The notes: generated by a model from the sequence alone, not told the origin. A stretch of DNA of 64,000 nt from Paenibacillus solani (GCF_001277345.1 NZ_LIUT01000001.1:862491-926490), one strand, 5' to 3'. Shown: positions 1-10,809, counted from the stretch's first letter. Program-made: numbers and translations.

Positions 1-1
1 G

Positions 2-1750
2 AAATCAACTCTTGCCGACCGTATCTTAGAATTTACGGGTGCATTAACTACGCGTGAAATGCAAGAACAAGTACTGGATACGATGGATCTGGAGAGAGAG
101 CGCGGTATTACCATCAAGCTGCAGGCGGTTCGACTGAACTATAAAGCCGATAACGGCGAGGAGTACATTCTGAACCTGATCGACACTCCGGGACACGTCG
201 ACTTTACGTACGAGGTATCTCGAAGCTTGGCCGCTTGTGAAGGCGCTCTGCTCGTAGTTGATGCTGCGCAGGGAATTGAAGCCCAGACACTAGCCAACGT
301 ATACCTGGCTCTGGATAACAATCTTGAAATTCTGCCTGTCATTAACAAGATCGATTTGCCTAGCGCGGATCCCGAGCGGGTTAAGCAAGAGGTTGAAGAT
401 GTCATCGGGCTGGATGCCAGCGATGCCGTCTTGGCATCGGCCAAAGCGGGCATCGGGATCAAGGAAATTTTGGAGCAGGTGGTTCAGAAAGTTCCAGCGC
501 CTGCAGGTGATTCCGAAGAACCGCTTAAAGCGCTGATCTTCGACTCCCATTATGACCCATACAAAGGTGTCATTGTATATGTGCGTGTCCTTGACGGAAG
601 TATCAAGGCTGGTTCCAAGATTAAGATGATGGCAACCGGCAAGTCCTTTGAAGTCATTGAGGTGGGGGCATTCATGCCTCGCATGACTATGGTGGATGAG
701 CTTAATGTTGGGGATGTCGGATTCATCGTTGCTGGCATCAAGAGCGTTGGCGATACGCAGGTCGGTGATACGGTTACGGACGCCAAGCGTCCTACCGCAG
801 AGCCGCTACCTGGTTACCGCAAGATCAATCCGATGGTATTCTGCGGCTTGTATCCTATTGAGACTTCGGATTATAATGACCTGCGCGAAGCGCTCGAGAA
901 GCTGCAGCTTAATGATGCTTCATTAAGCTTTGAACCGGAAACGTCCAGTGCGCTCGGATTCGGGTTCCGCTGTGGTTTCCTGGGACTCCTTCACATGGAT
1001 GTCATTCAGGAACGGATTGAACGCGAGTTCAATATACCGTTAATTACGACCGCGCCGAGTGTAATTTATCGTATTATGCTGACCAACGGGGAAGAGATTC
1101 AGATCGATAATCCTTCCCATTATCCTGAGGTTGGCAAGGTCGATCATGTTGAAGAGCCATATGTAAAGGCAGCCATCATTGTTCCGAATGATTATGTTGG
1201 AGCGATCATGGAACTATGCCAGAACAAACGCGGCGAGTTTGTAAACATGGAATATATGGATACGACGCGCGTTACGATTACTTATGAAATTCCATTGTCG
1301 GAAATCGTGTATGATTTCTTTGACCAATTAAAATCCAGTACCAAAGGATATGCATCATTTGATTATGAGCTGTCCGGATACCGTCGATCCAATCTGGTGA
1401 AAATGGATATCTTGCTGAATAACGAGCAGGTGGATGCGTTGTCCTTCATCGTGCATAAGGACCGTGCTTATCACAGAGGCAGAGCGATCTGCGAGAAGCT
1501 GCGCGAACTGATCCCTCGCCAAATGTTCGAAGTGCCGATCCAAGCTTCTGTCGGTACCAAGGTTGTGGCCCGCGAAACGGTCAAGGCGATGCGCAAAAAC
1601 GTGCTCGCGAAGTGTTACGGCGGTGACATCTCCCGTAAACGTAAACTCCTTGAGAAGCAGAAGGAAGGCAAGAAGCGGATGAAGCAAGTCGGCAGTGTGG
1701 AAGTTCCGCAGGAAGCTTTTATGGCGGTACTGAAAATCGACGACAAGTAA
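2..1750 (+). CDS. lepA: Elongation factor 4 (LepA), 5' end cut by window edge
   Basis: Translational GTPase that binds stalled or mispositioned ribosomes and back-translocates them. The open frame begins at base 2 with K-S-T-L-A-D, the last part of the P-loop (GKST), so about 20 N-terminal residues lie outside the window. The visible 582 codons carry switch I (RERGITIK), G3 (DTPGHVDF), G4 (NKIDLP), the domain II barrel, the EF-G-like domains III and V, and the LepA-specific basic C-terminus ([22 protein letters not shown]). In Bacillus, lepA lies just upstream of hemW and hrcA, as here. A strong terminator follows, so hemW probably has its own promoter. The ATG at 59 is internal, not the start. 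Confidence 0.97.
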   Translation, partial: KSTLADRILEFTGALTTREMQEQVLDTMDLERERGITIKLQAVRLNYKADNGEEYILNLIDTPGHVDFTYEVSRSLAACEGALLVVDAAQGIEAQTLANVYLALDNNLEILPVINKIDLPSADPERVKQEVEDVIGLDASDAVLASAKAGIGIKEILEQVVQKVPAPAGDSEEPLKALIFDSHYDPYKGVIVYVRVLDGSIKAGSKIKMMATGKSFEVIEVGAFMPRMTMVDELNVGDVGFIVAGIKSVGDTQVGDTVTDAKRPTAEPLPGYRKINPMVFCGLYPIETSDYNDLREALEKLQLNDASLSFEPETSSALGFGFRCGFLGLLHMDVIQERIEREFNIPLITTAPSVIYRIMLTNGEEIQIDNPSHYPEVGKVDHVEEPYVKAAIIVPNDYVGAIMELCQNKRGEFVNMEYMDTTRVTITYEIPLSEIVYDFFDQLKSSTKGYASFDYELSGYRRSNLVKMDILLNNEQVDALSFIVHKDRAYHRGRAICEKLRELIPRQMFEVPIQASVGTKVVARETVKAMRKNVLAKCYGGDISRKRKLLEKQKEGKKRMKQVGSVEVPQEAFMAVLKIDDK

Positions 1751-1821
1751 TCCGCCGATCACGATACGAAACAACTGAAATAACGCCGGTCCTACGGACA
1801 GCCTTTTATGATGTAAATGAT

Positions 1822-1853
1822 GGGAAAGCCGATTTTCGGCTTTCCTTTCTTTC
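1822..1853 (+). terminator. Rho-independent terminator of lepA
   Basis: A perfect 9-bp stem GGAAAGCCG / CGGCTTTCC (1823-1831 with 1837-1845) around a 5-nt ATTTT loop, followed by TTTCTTTC. It lies 72 bases after the lepA stop. Confidence 0.85.
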
Positions 1854-1901
1854 ATTATAAGAGGCATAGCGTTATAGTAGAAAAGGAACTTCTAAGAAGT
1901 T
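1851..1901 (+). promoter_or_regulatory. Candidate hemW promoter with a dyad at the start site
   Basis: TTCATT (1851-1856), a 16-bp spacer and TATAGT (1873-1878) resemble a sigma-A promoter. A perfect 6-3-6 dyad, AACTTC-TAA-GAAGTT, occupies 1887-1901, right where transcription would start. That is a usual operator position, but I do not recognise the motif. The -35 match is weak. Confidence 0.4.
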
Positions 1902-1950
1902 ACTTAAAGTTAGTAAGTCATGCCAGAGTATTGCAGGAGGAAAAAGAAGA

Positions 1951-3117
1951 ATGACGGTTAATGACCAACGGACGGAAGCGGTGTACATTCACATTCCGTT
2001 TTGTACCAATAAATGTTTTTACTGTGACTTTAACTCCTACGTATTGAAGGATCAGCCAGTGATGGATTATCTGCGAGCGCTGGATAAAGAGATGGAGCTG
2101 ACGGTTTCGGCCCATCCGCCGGGAACAATTAAGAGTATCTTTGTCGGCGGCGGAACACCTACGGTGCTGAAGCCAAATGAAATGGAGTACTTCTTGCAGA
2201 GCGTGAAGCGTCATTTTCCGAATTGGTCCGACGATATCGAGTTTTCGATGGAAGCGAATCCTGGCACTACAGATTTGGAGAAGCTGTCCGTTATGCGTGA
2301 AGGAGGCGTAAATCGGATCAGCTTCGGTGTGCAGGCGTTCCAGAATACCTTACTGAGCGGGATTGGCCGGATTCACGATACAGATGATGTGTACCGAAGT
2401 TTGGAAAACGCCAGAACTGCCGGTTTTAATAACATGTCCATCGATTTAATGTTCGGGCTCCCGAACCAAACGCTCGATATGCTCGCCGAAAGTATAGATA
2501 AAGCGTTGGAGCTTGGACTCCCGCATTATTCGATTTACAGCTTAAAGGTTGAAGAAAATACGCTGTTTCATACGATGTACCAGCGAAATCAGCTGCCGCT
2601 TCCGGATGAGGAGGACGAGCTGAATATGTATCTTCTATTAATGGACCGGATGAAGGCGGCCGGATATAAGCAATATGAGATTAGTAATTTTGCCAAACCT
2701 GGTTTTGAGAGCCGGCATAATATGACGTATTGGCGTAACGAGGATTATTATGGTCTGGGTGCGGGAGCACACGGATACATCGGACGTCAGCGCCATGTGA
2801 ACATTAAGGGCGTTAACCCATATAATGAAGCAGCGAACCAAGGACTTCCGCGCTTGGAGAGTTTTGAAGTATCAAAGGAAGAGGCGATGGAGGATTTCCT
2901 TATGGTTGGACTTCGCGTGTTGGATGGCGTTTCAGGTAGCCGGTTCAGGCAGCAGTTCGGAATTTCTATGGAAGAGGTATTCGCAAAGCCCCTGAATAAA
3001 ATGCTGGGTGCGGGACTTCTGGATTCCACTGATGATGGTTATAAGCTGAGCAGCAAAGGAATTCTCTTCGGGAACGATGTATTCGCAGAATTTATAGGCA
3101 GCTTGTCGTCAAATTAA
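1951..3117 (+). CDS. hemW: Radical SAM protein HemW, haem chaperone (coproporphyrinogen oxidase-like)
   Basis: HemW proteins bind haem and are thought to deliver it to membrane enzymes. They resemble oxygen-independent coproporphyrinogen III oxidase (HemN) but lack its N-terminal extension. The radical SAM cluster motif is C18-x3-C22-x2-C25 within PFCTNKCFYCDF, followed by the GGGTPT motif. The 388 residues fit HemW rather than the longer HemN. The ATG start has an AGGAGGAAAAAG site just upstream (1936-1947). The order lepA-hemW-hrcA is that of B. subtilis. Databases often mislabel the family hemN; the short N-terminus and context favour HemW. Confidence 0.93.
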   Translation: MTVNDQRTEAVYIHIPFCTNKCFYCDFNSYVLKDQPVMDYLRALDKEMELTVSAHPPGTIKSIFVGGGTPTVLKPNEMEYFLQSVKRHFPNWSDDIEFSMEANPGTTDLEKLSVMREGGVNRISFGVQAFQNTLLSGIGRIHDTDDVYRSLENARTAGFNNMSIDLMFGLPNQTLDMLAESIDKALELGLPHYSIYSLKVEENTLFHTMYQRNQLPLPDEEDELNMYLLLMDRMKAAGYKQYEISNFAKPGFESRHNMTYWRNEDYYGLGAGAHGYIGRQRHVNIKGVNPYNEAANQGLPRLESFEVSKEEAMEDFLMVGLRVLDGVSGSRFRQQFGISMEEVFAKPLNKMLGAGLLDSTDDGYKLSSKGILFGNDVFAEFIGSLSSN

Positions 3118-3193
3118 TCTATTGAACTTATATGCGCTCTGTTGTATATTTATTCATAACATGACGGAGTGTGTAAAGGGGAGACGGACAACA

Positions 3194-3655
3194 ATGTCAG
3201 CGGTATGCAGAAAGGCGAAGTTAGAAGATGTCGAACCGCTGTATCAGATGATTCAGGGTTATGCCGAAAAGGGGATTATGCTGCCCCGTTCCAAAAAAGT
3301 GCTGGAGAGGCAAATTGGTGAATTCGTTGTGGCCGAGTCTGAAGGACAGGTTATTGGCTGCGGATCATTATGCCAGTTGGGGAGCGATTTGGTTGAGATT
3401 CGTTCGCTAGGTATATCTGAAGGCCATAAAGGGCAAGGCATTGGATCCATGTTGGTGGATTCCCTTCTGGAAGAAGCGAGACGTCGCCAGCTTCCCAAAG
3501 TGATGGCCTTGACATATGAAGTATCCTTCTTCATCAAGAATGGCTTTTCTGTTGTAGAGAAGGAGATTTTTCCGGAGAAGGTATGGACCGATTGCATCCA
3601 TTGCAAGAAGCAGCATGCTTGTGATGAAATAGCTGTTCTTAAAGTACTGAACTGA
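3194..3655 (+). CDS. GNAT family N-acetyltransferase
   Basis: A 153-residue acetyl-CoA-dependent acyltransferase. The acetyl-CoA binding motif is visible as HKGQGIGSML after the beta strand VEIRSLGIS. The C-terminus carries three cysteines and a histidine (CIHCKKQHAC), a tail seen in short ArgA-like acetyltransferases related to N-acetylglutamate synthases; that assignment is inference and the substrate is unknown. I chose the ATG at 3194 because AAAGGGGAG (3175-3183) lies 10 bases upstream; the frame opens earlier, at 3122, without a ribosome site. It sits between hemW and hrcA, and its stop is two bases before the -35 box of the heat-shock operon. Confidence 0.85.
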   Translation: MSAVCRKAKLEDVEPLYQMIQGYAEKGIMLPRSKKVLERQIGEFVVAESEGQVIGCGSLCQLGSDLVEIRSLGISEGHKGQGIGSMLVDSLLEEARRRQLPKVMALTYEVSFFIKNGFSVVEKEIFPEKVWTDCIHCKKQHACDEIAVLKVLN

Positions 3656-3656
3656 C

Positions 3657-3686
3657 TTGACAATCCTCAGGTCGGTTTGGTATTTT
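3657..3686 (+). promoter_or_regulatory. Sigma-A promoter of the hrcA-dnaK heat-shock operon
   Basis: A consensus -35 TTGACA (3657-3662), an 18-bp spacer and TATTTT (3681-3686). The predicted start is near 3693, immediately before the CIRCE element, the classical arrangement for HrcA repression. Confidence 0.75.
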
Positions 3687-3697
3687 TGTTATATCGG

Positions 3698-3724
3698 TTA
3701 GCACTCGTTGACGATGAGTGCTAA
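3698..3724 (+). promoter_or_regulatory. CIRCE operator, HrcA binding site
   Basis: A perfect consensus inverted repeat TTAGCACTC-N9-GAGTGCTAA, 9-9-9. HrcA dimers bind CIRCE and block transcription until heat stress. This is the only CIRCE I found in the window, so hrcA, the chaperonin, grpE, dnaK and probably dnaJ share this control. Confidence 0.98.
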
Positions 3725-3764
3725 CGAAGATGAAAAGTAAGCAGTCAGCAAGGAGGGGAGCGAC

Positions 3765-4799
3765 ATGTTAACAGATCGTCAGCGCATGATATTGAATGCC
3801 ATTGTGGATGACTATATCCGTTCTGCCGAGCCGGTGGGTTCAAGAAGCATTTCCAAGCGTGGGGATGTCGGTTATAGCCCGGCAACCATCCGTAACGAGA
3901 TGGCTGATCTGGAGGAACTCGGTTTTTTGGAGCAGCCTCATACATCAGCTGGACGAATTCCGTCGCATAAAGGATATCGTTATTATGTTGATCATCTCAC
4001 GTCGTCGTTTTCCTTGAACCCTGCAGAACTGCATATGATGAAATCATTTTTTGCAGAAAAGCTGAACGTGATGGAACAGATGATACAGCATACAGCCGGC
4101 ATTCTGTCTCAGATGACCAATTACACTTCCATCCTGCTGGGACCGGAAGTCTTTCATACGTCTTTGCGTCATTTCCAGCTTCTCCCTCTTCATGAGGACC
4201 AAGCTGTAGCCATCATCGTCACCAGTACAGGGCAAGTCGAGAACAAGATCGTTTCGATTCCGCAGGGCGTGTCTGTTTCGGAGCTGGAGCAAGTGGTAAA
4301 TCTTCTGAACAAGAAGCTTGTCAACGTGCCTCTATATAAGCTCAAGACAAGGCTGTACACGGAAATCGGCGAGGAAATGCAGCGGCATATATCACATTAT
4401 GAAGATCTTATGAGTATGCTGGATATCGCCCTAAACAACGAACCGGATCATCGCGGCGTATATCTCAGCGGCACGACTCACATGCTGAATCAGCCGGAGT
4501 TCAAGGATGTTGACAAGGTTAGGGAAATATTTGAGCTCCTGGAGCAGACGCCCGCTCTAATGAAGCTTATGGCACCTGCTCCCGGGGAGCACGGCATTCA
4601 AGTGAAGATCGGTACGGAGAATACGCATGAAGCCATTTCCAATTGCAGCTTGATTACCGCGACATATTCGATAGATGGAAAAGCGCTTGGTTCCATCGGT
4701 ATTCTCGGTCCGACAAGAATGGAATACGCGCGAGTGATCGGCATTTTGAATGTGTTATCCCATGATCTGACGAAATTGCTGTCACACTGGTATAAATAA
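3765..4799 (+). CDS. hrcA: Heat-inducible transcription repressor HrcA
   Basis: Repressor of class I heat-shock genes through CIRCE. The N-terminal winged helix (about residues 1-85) contains the family signature ATIRNEMADLEELGF followed by HTSAGRIPSHKGYRYYVD. The rest is the GAF-like dimerisation and inserted domains. At 344 residues it is full length. The ATG has AAGGAGGGG at 3750-3758. It is first in the operon and lies 41 bp downstream of CIRCE, so it represses itself. In B. subtilis, GroEL is needed to fold HrcA and so sets the repression level; here a different chaperonin is encoded 13 bp downstream. Confidence 0.97.
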   Translation: MLTDRQRMILNAIVDDYIRSAEPVGSRSISKRGDVGYSPATIRNEMADLEELGFLEQPHTSAGRIPSHKGYRYYVDHLTSSFSLNPAELHMMKSFFAEKLNVMEQMIQHTAGILSQMTNYTSILLGPEVFHTSLRHFQLLPLHEDQAVAIIVTSTGQVENKIVSIPQGVSVSELEQVVNLLNKKLVNVPLYKLKTRLYTEIGEEMQRHISHYEDLMSMLDIALNNEPDHRGVYLSGTTHMLNQPEFKDVDKVREIFELLEQTPALMKLMAPAPGEHGIQVKIGTENTHEAISNCSLITATYSIDGKALGSIGILGPTRMEYARVIGILNVLSHDLTKLLSHWYK

Positions 4800-4812
4800 A
4801 GGAGTGAGACAG

Positions 4813-6348
4813 ATGACCCAAGGACAACATAGCCAAGTAGATGGAGATGAGCGTTATTCTACACTGCTGAATAACAGCAATGCCGTCCGGGCCGTCACGT
4901 CCGCTGTGGAAGGCACGCTTGGTCCCAAGGGGCTCGATGTGATGTTGGTCGGTCCCCGTGGGGAAGTGGTTATTACCAATGACGGGGTGACGATTCTGGA
5001 CAAGATGGATGTCACCCATCCTGCAGCCCGGCTTCTCATTCAGGTGGCACGTGCACAGCAGGAGAAAATAGGCGATGGAACCACGACGGCCACCGTGCTT
5101 GCAGGCGCTCTCGTTCAAGAAGGGGTATCCCGCATAACGCGGGGTGTGCCTGCATCCAAGGTAGTAGAGGGCTTGCGTCAGGGCGTTGAGAAATCTCTGG
5201 AGCTGTTAGCGAGCAGGGTGCGGGTGATCGAAGGACTAAACGATCCTCTTCTGGAACGGACGGTGTACGTTGCCGGTCGTGAACGAAAAGACATCGTGGA
5301 ACTGATTATGCATGCCGCTCATAAAGCCGGAATAACCCGTCTGCAGGACCCCGCCTACTCGCTTGCAGACAGTATAATTGCGCTGGAGAATGCCGACAAT
5401 GAAGTGTTCGAGGGGGTTCTGCTCCGGCAGCGGCCGATTTTTTCCAGGGAGTCAAGGTCGTACGAGGATGCCAAAGTGCTTGTATTGTATGACTCGCTTG
5501 AACCGGATGATATCGGTGAAGAAGCCCTTACTACTGAAGCGGGGTTCGCACAGTATATGGACTTGAGAAGCATTTTTGCTTCAAATTTGGAGAAATTGTC
5601 CGAAATGTCCGTTAAGCTGATCCTTCTTGAAAAAGGAATCCATCCCGATGCGGAGCAATTCTGCCTGGATCACGGGATGATGGTTGTACCGCGTGTGTCA
5701 CGTGCGGATCTTCGCCGGGTAAGCGACATGACAGGTGCTACCCCCATACGTCGGAAGGCGTTACATAAAGATCCGCAGGGGCTGGCGGTTCTCCTCGGTC
5801 ATACCCCGCGTGTGACTTATGACGAACACATTGAAAAAATCCGTTTATCCTGCGGCAGCCAAGATCGTATAGTGACTGTAATTGTGGGCGCCAGTACCTC
5901 TGAAGTTGTAGGCGAGGCAGCCAGAATTGCGTGTGATGCAGCATCGGCGCTGCAGGCTGCCGTATCCGGTGGCGTTCTTCCAGGCGGCGGGACAAGCGAA
6001 CTCGCCGTATCCTATGATCTTGAACGAATTCGGGAAACCCAGAAAGGGATGGAAGCATTCGGCATGGAGGCCGTTTCAGCGGCACTGCGTAAACCCATGT
6101 CACAGATTCTCCTGAATGCCGGTTACAACCCGCTCGAGAAGATGGAAGAGGTCCGCGCGGCACAAATCCGTGCCGTCTCCGATGGGATGGGCATTGATTG
6201 TGACAGCGGCCGCGTTGTCGATTATGAAGAGCTGGGTGTGCTTGATCCGGCTCTGGTCAAACTTCATGGCCTGCGGGCAGCGGGCGAGGTAGCGGCAGCC
6301 GTACTGCGCATTCATCACGTGATCAAGATGAAAGAAATAGGCGAATAA
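4813..6348 (+). CDS. Archaeal-type (Group III) chaperonin, Cpn60/TCP-1 family
   Basis: An ATP-dependent double-ring protein-folding machine by family. The 511 residues keep the ATPase core: TLGPKG (35-40), NDGVTIL (56-62), GDGTTT (87-92, catalytic D88), D375 at the position of GroEL D398, and PGGG (390-393). Several stretches are of thermosome/CCT rather than GroEL type: [14 protein letters not shown] after NDGVTI, the apical run [10 protein letters not shown]...[19 protein letters not shown] (274-312), and the C-terminus VLRIHHVI, with no GGM tail. This fits the bacterial Group III chaperonins reported in Carboxydothermus and some other Firmicutes, which also lie in dnaK operons. The region around 240-275 aligns with the thermosome built-in lid, and no groES is adjacent. 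The ATG at 4813 is preferred (AAAGGAG at 4798-4804) over the GTG at 4804. It is a paralogue of, not a replacement for, the usual groEL, which is not in this window. Confidence 0.92.
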   Translation: MTQGQHSQVDGDERYSTLLNNSNAVRAVTSAVEGTLGPKGLDVMLVGPRGEVVITNDGVTILDKMDVTHPAARLLIQVARAQQEKIGDGTTTATVLAGALVQEGVSRITRGVPASKVVEGLRQGVEKSLELLASRVRVIEGLNDPLLERTVYVAGRERKDIVELIMHAAHKAGITRLQDPAYSLADSIIALENADNEVFEGVLLRQRPIFSRESRSYEDAKVLVLYDSLEPDDIGEEALTTEAGFAQYMDLRSIFASNLEKLSEMSVKLILLEKGIHPDAEQFCLDHGMMVVPRVSRADLRRVSDMTGATPIRRKALHKDPQGLAVLLGHTPRVTYDEHIEKIRLSCGSQDRIVTVIVGASTSEVVGEAARIACDAASALQAAVSGGVLPGGGTSELAVSYDLERIRETQKGMEAFGMEAVSAALRKPMSQILLNAGYNPLEKMEEVRAAQIRAVSDGMGIDCDSGRVVDYEELGVLDPALVKLHGLRAAGEVAAAVLRIHHVIKMKEIGE

Positions 6349-6411
6349 CGATAATGTCATATATAAGAATCACAGCTAACCCGTTTTTTAATATAAGGAG
6401 GTGAAGGCGTC

Positions 6412-7023
6412 TTGAATAATGAGCATAAGGATGCCGTTCAAGATACAGCAGCAGAAGAAATATTAGAAGAAACATTGGAGAATAAGCCGAACTCAGATGA
6501 GAGCGGACCTTCGGAGGAAGCAGTGAATTCCGAACAGGAAACGACTGTGGAGGAAACAGGTGAAACTGCAAATTCCGCCGAAATTGAGAAACTTCAGGCA
6601 GAGGTGCAGGAGCACCAGCAGCGGACCTTACGGGTTCAGGCGGATTTCGATAATTTCCGTCGCCGCACGCAGAAGGAAAAGGAGGAATTAGGCAAATATG
6701 CCTCTTCCAAACTGATTACAGAGCTTCTGCCTGTTATCGACAATTTTGAGCGTGCCCTGCAGGCGTCCGAGGAGAATCCGGAATTTGAATCCTTCTCCAA
6801 GGGAGTCAACATGATTTTCCGCCAATTGGAATCAGTCCTCGCTGCTGAAGGCTTGTCAGCTATGAAGAGCGTTGGCGAGCCATTCAATCCCGAGTACCAC
6901 CAAGCCATCATGCAAGTGGAGAGCGAGGAGTACGAGGAAGGCATCGTGGTTGAAGAAGTGCAGAAGGGGTATATGTTGAAAGATAAAGTATTGAGACCTG
7001 CTATGGTTAAAGTCAGCATGTAA
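6412..7023 (+). CDS. grpE: Nucleotide exchange factor GrpE
   Basis: Releases ADP from DnaK and acts as a thermosensor. An acidic, glutamate-rich N-terminus (1-55) precedes a long coiled coil (about 55-100, containing QADFDNFRRRTQKEKEE). The C-terminal beta domain bears the signature GEPFNPEYHQAIM and ends KGYMLKDKVLRPAMVKVS. The start codon is TTG, supported by a near-perfect AAGGAGGTGA (6395-6404) 7 bases upstream. At 203 residues it is of normal length. It is the third gene of the operon, 63 bp after the chaperonin. Confidence 0.96.
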   Translation: MNNEHKDAVQDTAAEEILEETLENKPNSDESGPSEEAVNSEQETTVEETGETANSAEIEKLQAEVQEHQQRTLRVQADFDNFRRRTQKEKEELGKYASSKLITELLPVIDNFERALQASEENPEFESFSKGVNMIFRQLESVLAAEGLSAMKSVGEPFNPEYHQAIMQVESEEYEEGIVVEEVQKGYMLKDKVLRPAMVKVSM

Positions 7024-7068
7024 ATGACTTTTGATAGTCGTTTATCATATATAAAAAATTGATCAGGA

Positions 7069-7088
7069 TCATACGAGGATTCGTATGA
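7069..7088 (+). promoter_or_regulatory. Perfect dyad just before the dnaK ribosome site
   Basis: TCATACGA-GGAT-TCGTATGA is a perfect 8-bp inverted repeat with a tetraloop. It ends 5 bases before the AAGGAGG (7094-7100) of dnaK. It may form an mRNA hairpin that affects dnaK translation or marks a processing point; its function is not known. Confidence 0.5.
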
Positions 7089-8951
<1,863 letters not shown>

Positions 8952-8967
8952 TCTGAATAGATTGTAT

Positions 8968-9009
8968 GGGAAGGTCAAAGCTGCGCATCTTCGCACTTTG
9001 GCTTTCCTT
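8968..9009 (+). other. Intercistronic hairpin between dnaK and dnaJ
   Basis: GGGAAGGTCAAAGCTGCG (8968-8985) pairs imperfectly with CGCACTTTGGCTTTCC (8992-9007). No T-run follows, so it is more likely an mRNA stabiliser, processing site or partial attenuator than a full terminator. It could make dnaK message exceed dnaJ message. Confidence 0.5.
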
Positions 9010-9043
9010 ATGTAAAGAGTAATAAAGAGATTGGGGTGAAACC

Positions 9044-10162
9044 GTGGCTGATAAGCGTGATTATTATGAGGTGCTCGGTGTTGGCAAGGACGCATCGGAG
9101 GACGATATCAAGAAGGCGTATCGAAAAATGGCTCGCCAATACCATCCGGATGTGAACAAAGCGGCTGACGCGGAAGCCAAATTCAAAGAAGTGAAAGAGG
9201 CTTACGATGTATTAAGCGACAGCCAGCAGCGTTCGCGTTATGACCAGTACGGTCATATTGATCCGAACCAAGGCATGGGCGGGGGCGGCTTCTCCGGGGA
9301 TTTCGGCGGTTTTGGAGATATATTCGATATGTTCTTTGGCGGCAATGGACGCCGTGATCCAAATGCGCCTCAACGGGGGAACGATCTGCAATATACGATG
9401 ACGGTTGAATTTAAAGAAGCCGTATTCGGTAAAGAAACGGATATTACCATTCCACGAACGGAGACATGCGATACATGTCACGGTTCAGGGGCAAAGCCAG
9501 GCACGCAGCCGCAAACTTGCTCGGTGTGTAACGGCAGCGGACAGCAAGAGGTAGTGCAAAATACACCATTTGGGCGTATGGTGAACCGCCGTGCTTGCTC
9601 GAACTGTAACGGAACTGGAAAGATTATAAAAGAACGCTGTACGACTTGTCACGGTAACGGTAAAGTGAAGAAGCAGCGTAAGATTCATGTGCGTGTGCCT
9701 GCTGGTGTGGATGACGGAGCTCAGCTGCGCATGACAGGTGAAGGCGAAGGCGGACTCCGCGGCGGTCCGGCCGGGGACCTGTACATCGTAATTCGCGTGA
9801 AGCCGCATGACTTCTTCGAACGCGAAGGCGACGATATTTATTGCGAAGTGCCGCTTACCTTTGCGCAAGCCGCTCTTGGCGATGAAATAGAAATCCCAAC
9901 GCTGACCGAGAAAGTGAAGCTGAAGATCCCTGCCGGGACTCAGACGGGGACCTTCTTCCGTTTGAAAGGCAAAGGGGTGCCCCGGCTGCGCGGCATGGGA
10001 CAGGGCGACCAGCATGTCAAGGTTGTGGTTATCACACCAAGCAAGCTGAGCGATGAGCAGAAGGAGCTGCTTCGTCAATTTGCTTCACTTGATGGCGAGC
10101 AGACCCACGAGCAGGAGCAATCTTTTTTTGACCGCGTAAAAAAAGCATTCCGTGGTGACTAA
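9044..10162 (+). CDS. dnaJ: Co-chaperone DnaJ (Hsp40, type I)
   Basis: Stimulates DnaK ATPase activity and hands over substrates. The J domain carries HPD at 34-36. A Gly/Phe-rich segment (about 75-105) follows, then four CxxCxGxG zinc repeats ([32 protein letters not shown]) and the C-terminal substrate-binding domains. At 372 residues it is full length. The start is GTG, with a TTGGGGTGA site just upstream. It is the last gene of the heat-shock operon; a strong terminator follows. Confidence 0.98.
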   Translation: MADKRDYYEVLGVGKDASEDDIKKAYRKMARQYHPDVNKAADAEAKFKEVKEAYDVLSDSQQRSRYDQYGHIDPNQGMGGGGFSGDFGGFGDIFDMFFGGNGRRDPNAPQRGNDLQYTMTVEFKEAVFGKETDITIPRTETCDTCHGSGAKPGTQPQTCSVCNGSGQQEVVQNTPFGRMVNRRACSNCNGTGKIIKERCTTCHGNGKVKKQRKIHVRVPAGVDDGAQLRMTGEGEGGLRGGPAGDLYIVIRVKPHDFFEREGDDIYCEVPLTFAQAALGDEIEIPTLTEKVKLKIPAGTQTGTFFRLKGKGVPRLRGMGQGDQHVKVVVITPSKLSDEQKELLRQFASLDGEQTHEQEQSFFDRVKKAFRGD

Positions 10163-10204
10163 TATAGAATCCAGGGCTTAGTCCCATTTAGGATTAAGAA
10201 GAAT

Positions 10205-10252
10205 AGCAGCAGGCTAAAGGTTATATCGAACCTTTGGCCTGCTGCTTTCTTT
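10205..10252 (+). terminator. Terminator of the heat-shock operon
   Basis: AGCAGCAGGC-TA-AAAGG pairs with CCTTTGGCCTGCTGCT around a 10-nt loop, followed by TTCTTTG. It lies about 40 bases after dnaJ. Confidence 0.88.
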
Positions 10253-10390
10253 GTATAAGGCAAGGGCAATGTACAGAAGCCTCAGGCTGTAGCGACAAGA
10301 GCATTTTCTCAAGAATAATTCCCTTTGCGATGAAGCAACCTAAAGTAGTCTCCACCCGGAATAATGAAGAGGAAATGCAGGTGATATGAA

Positions 10391-10762
10391 GTGACAGAGA
10401 AGAATATATTGGCGTATTTCAAAAGCCCGGAAGAAGCCCAGCATGCAGCCAGTAAATTACAATCGCTGCGGGTTGCTGATATGTCCATCGACCGGTTCAG
10501 CGCCGATCCCGGCGGGGAGTTGAACGATCCGATGAATCCGTTGACTGGCAAGATTACAAGCTTAACCACCCTGACTCTAAATGCGGATATTTCGGGGCCT
10601 AGTGCAGGTATCCTTGGAGCGGCAGACCCATCCGCCAGCGGTATGAGTGGTGGAGGCCAGGACGGGACCGAGGGCCGTGATATTTTGTTGACGGTTGTAT
10701 TAGACGAAAACGTATTCCCGCAAGCCATGCGTTTAATCGAAGAATCCGGCGGCATGATCTAA
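10391..10762 (+). CDS. Hypothetical protein, 123 aa
   Basis: I do not recognise a named family with certainty. The N-terminal 35 residues (ILAYFKSPEEAQHAASKLQ) have the beta-alpha pattern of YflT-like general stress proteins, and the C-terminus (DILLTVVLDENVFPQAMRLIEESGG) could be a second copy of that half-fold. The middle (about 60-95) is rich in Gly, Ser and Ala and probably flexible. The start is GTG, with AGGTGA 6 bases upstream. It lies between the heat-shock terminator and a second small unknown gene, with which it could be cotranscribed. The clear ribosome site and good codon use support a real gene. Confidence 0.7.
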   Translation: MTEKNILAYFKSPEEAQHAASKLQSLRVADMSIDRFSADPGGELNDPMNPLTGKITSLTTLTLNADISGPSAGILGAADPSASGMSGGGQDGTEGRDILLTVVLDENVFPQAMRLIEESGGMI

Positions 10763-10809
10763 CAGAGCAGGCCATGTACTCATTTTTAATGAAGAGGAGA
10801 ACAGCAGCC

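Noticed and set aside
1355..1867. A 170-codon minus-strand frame over the lepA 3' end and terminator
   Set aside because: It covers a conserved lepA region and the terminator, and has no ribosome site. A shadow frame.
1951..3117. Naming this gene hemN (coproporphyrinogen III dehydrogenase)
   Set aside because: It lacks the HemN N-terminal extension and has the HemW length and context.
4804..4812. GTG at 4804 as the chaperonin start
   Set aside because: It overlaps the AAAGGAG ribosome site; the ATG at 4813 has correct spacing.
4813..6348. Reading the chaperonin as the ordinary groEL
   Set aside because: No groES precedes it, the GGM tail is missing, and the signature stretches are of thermosome type.
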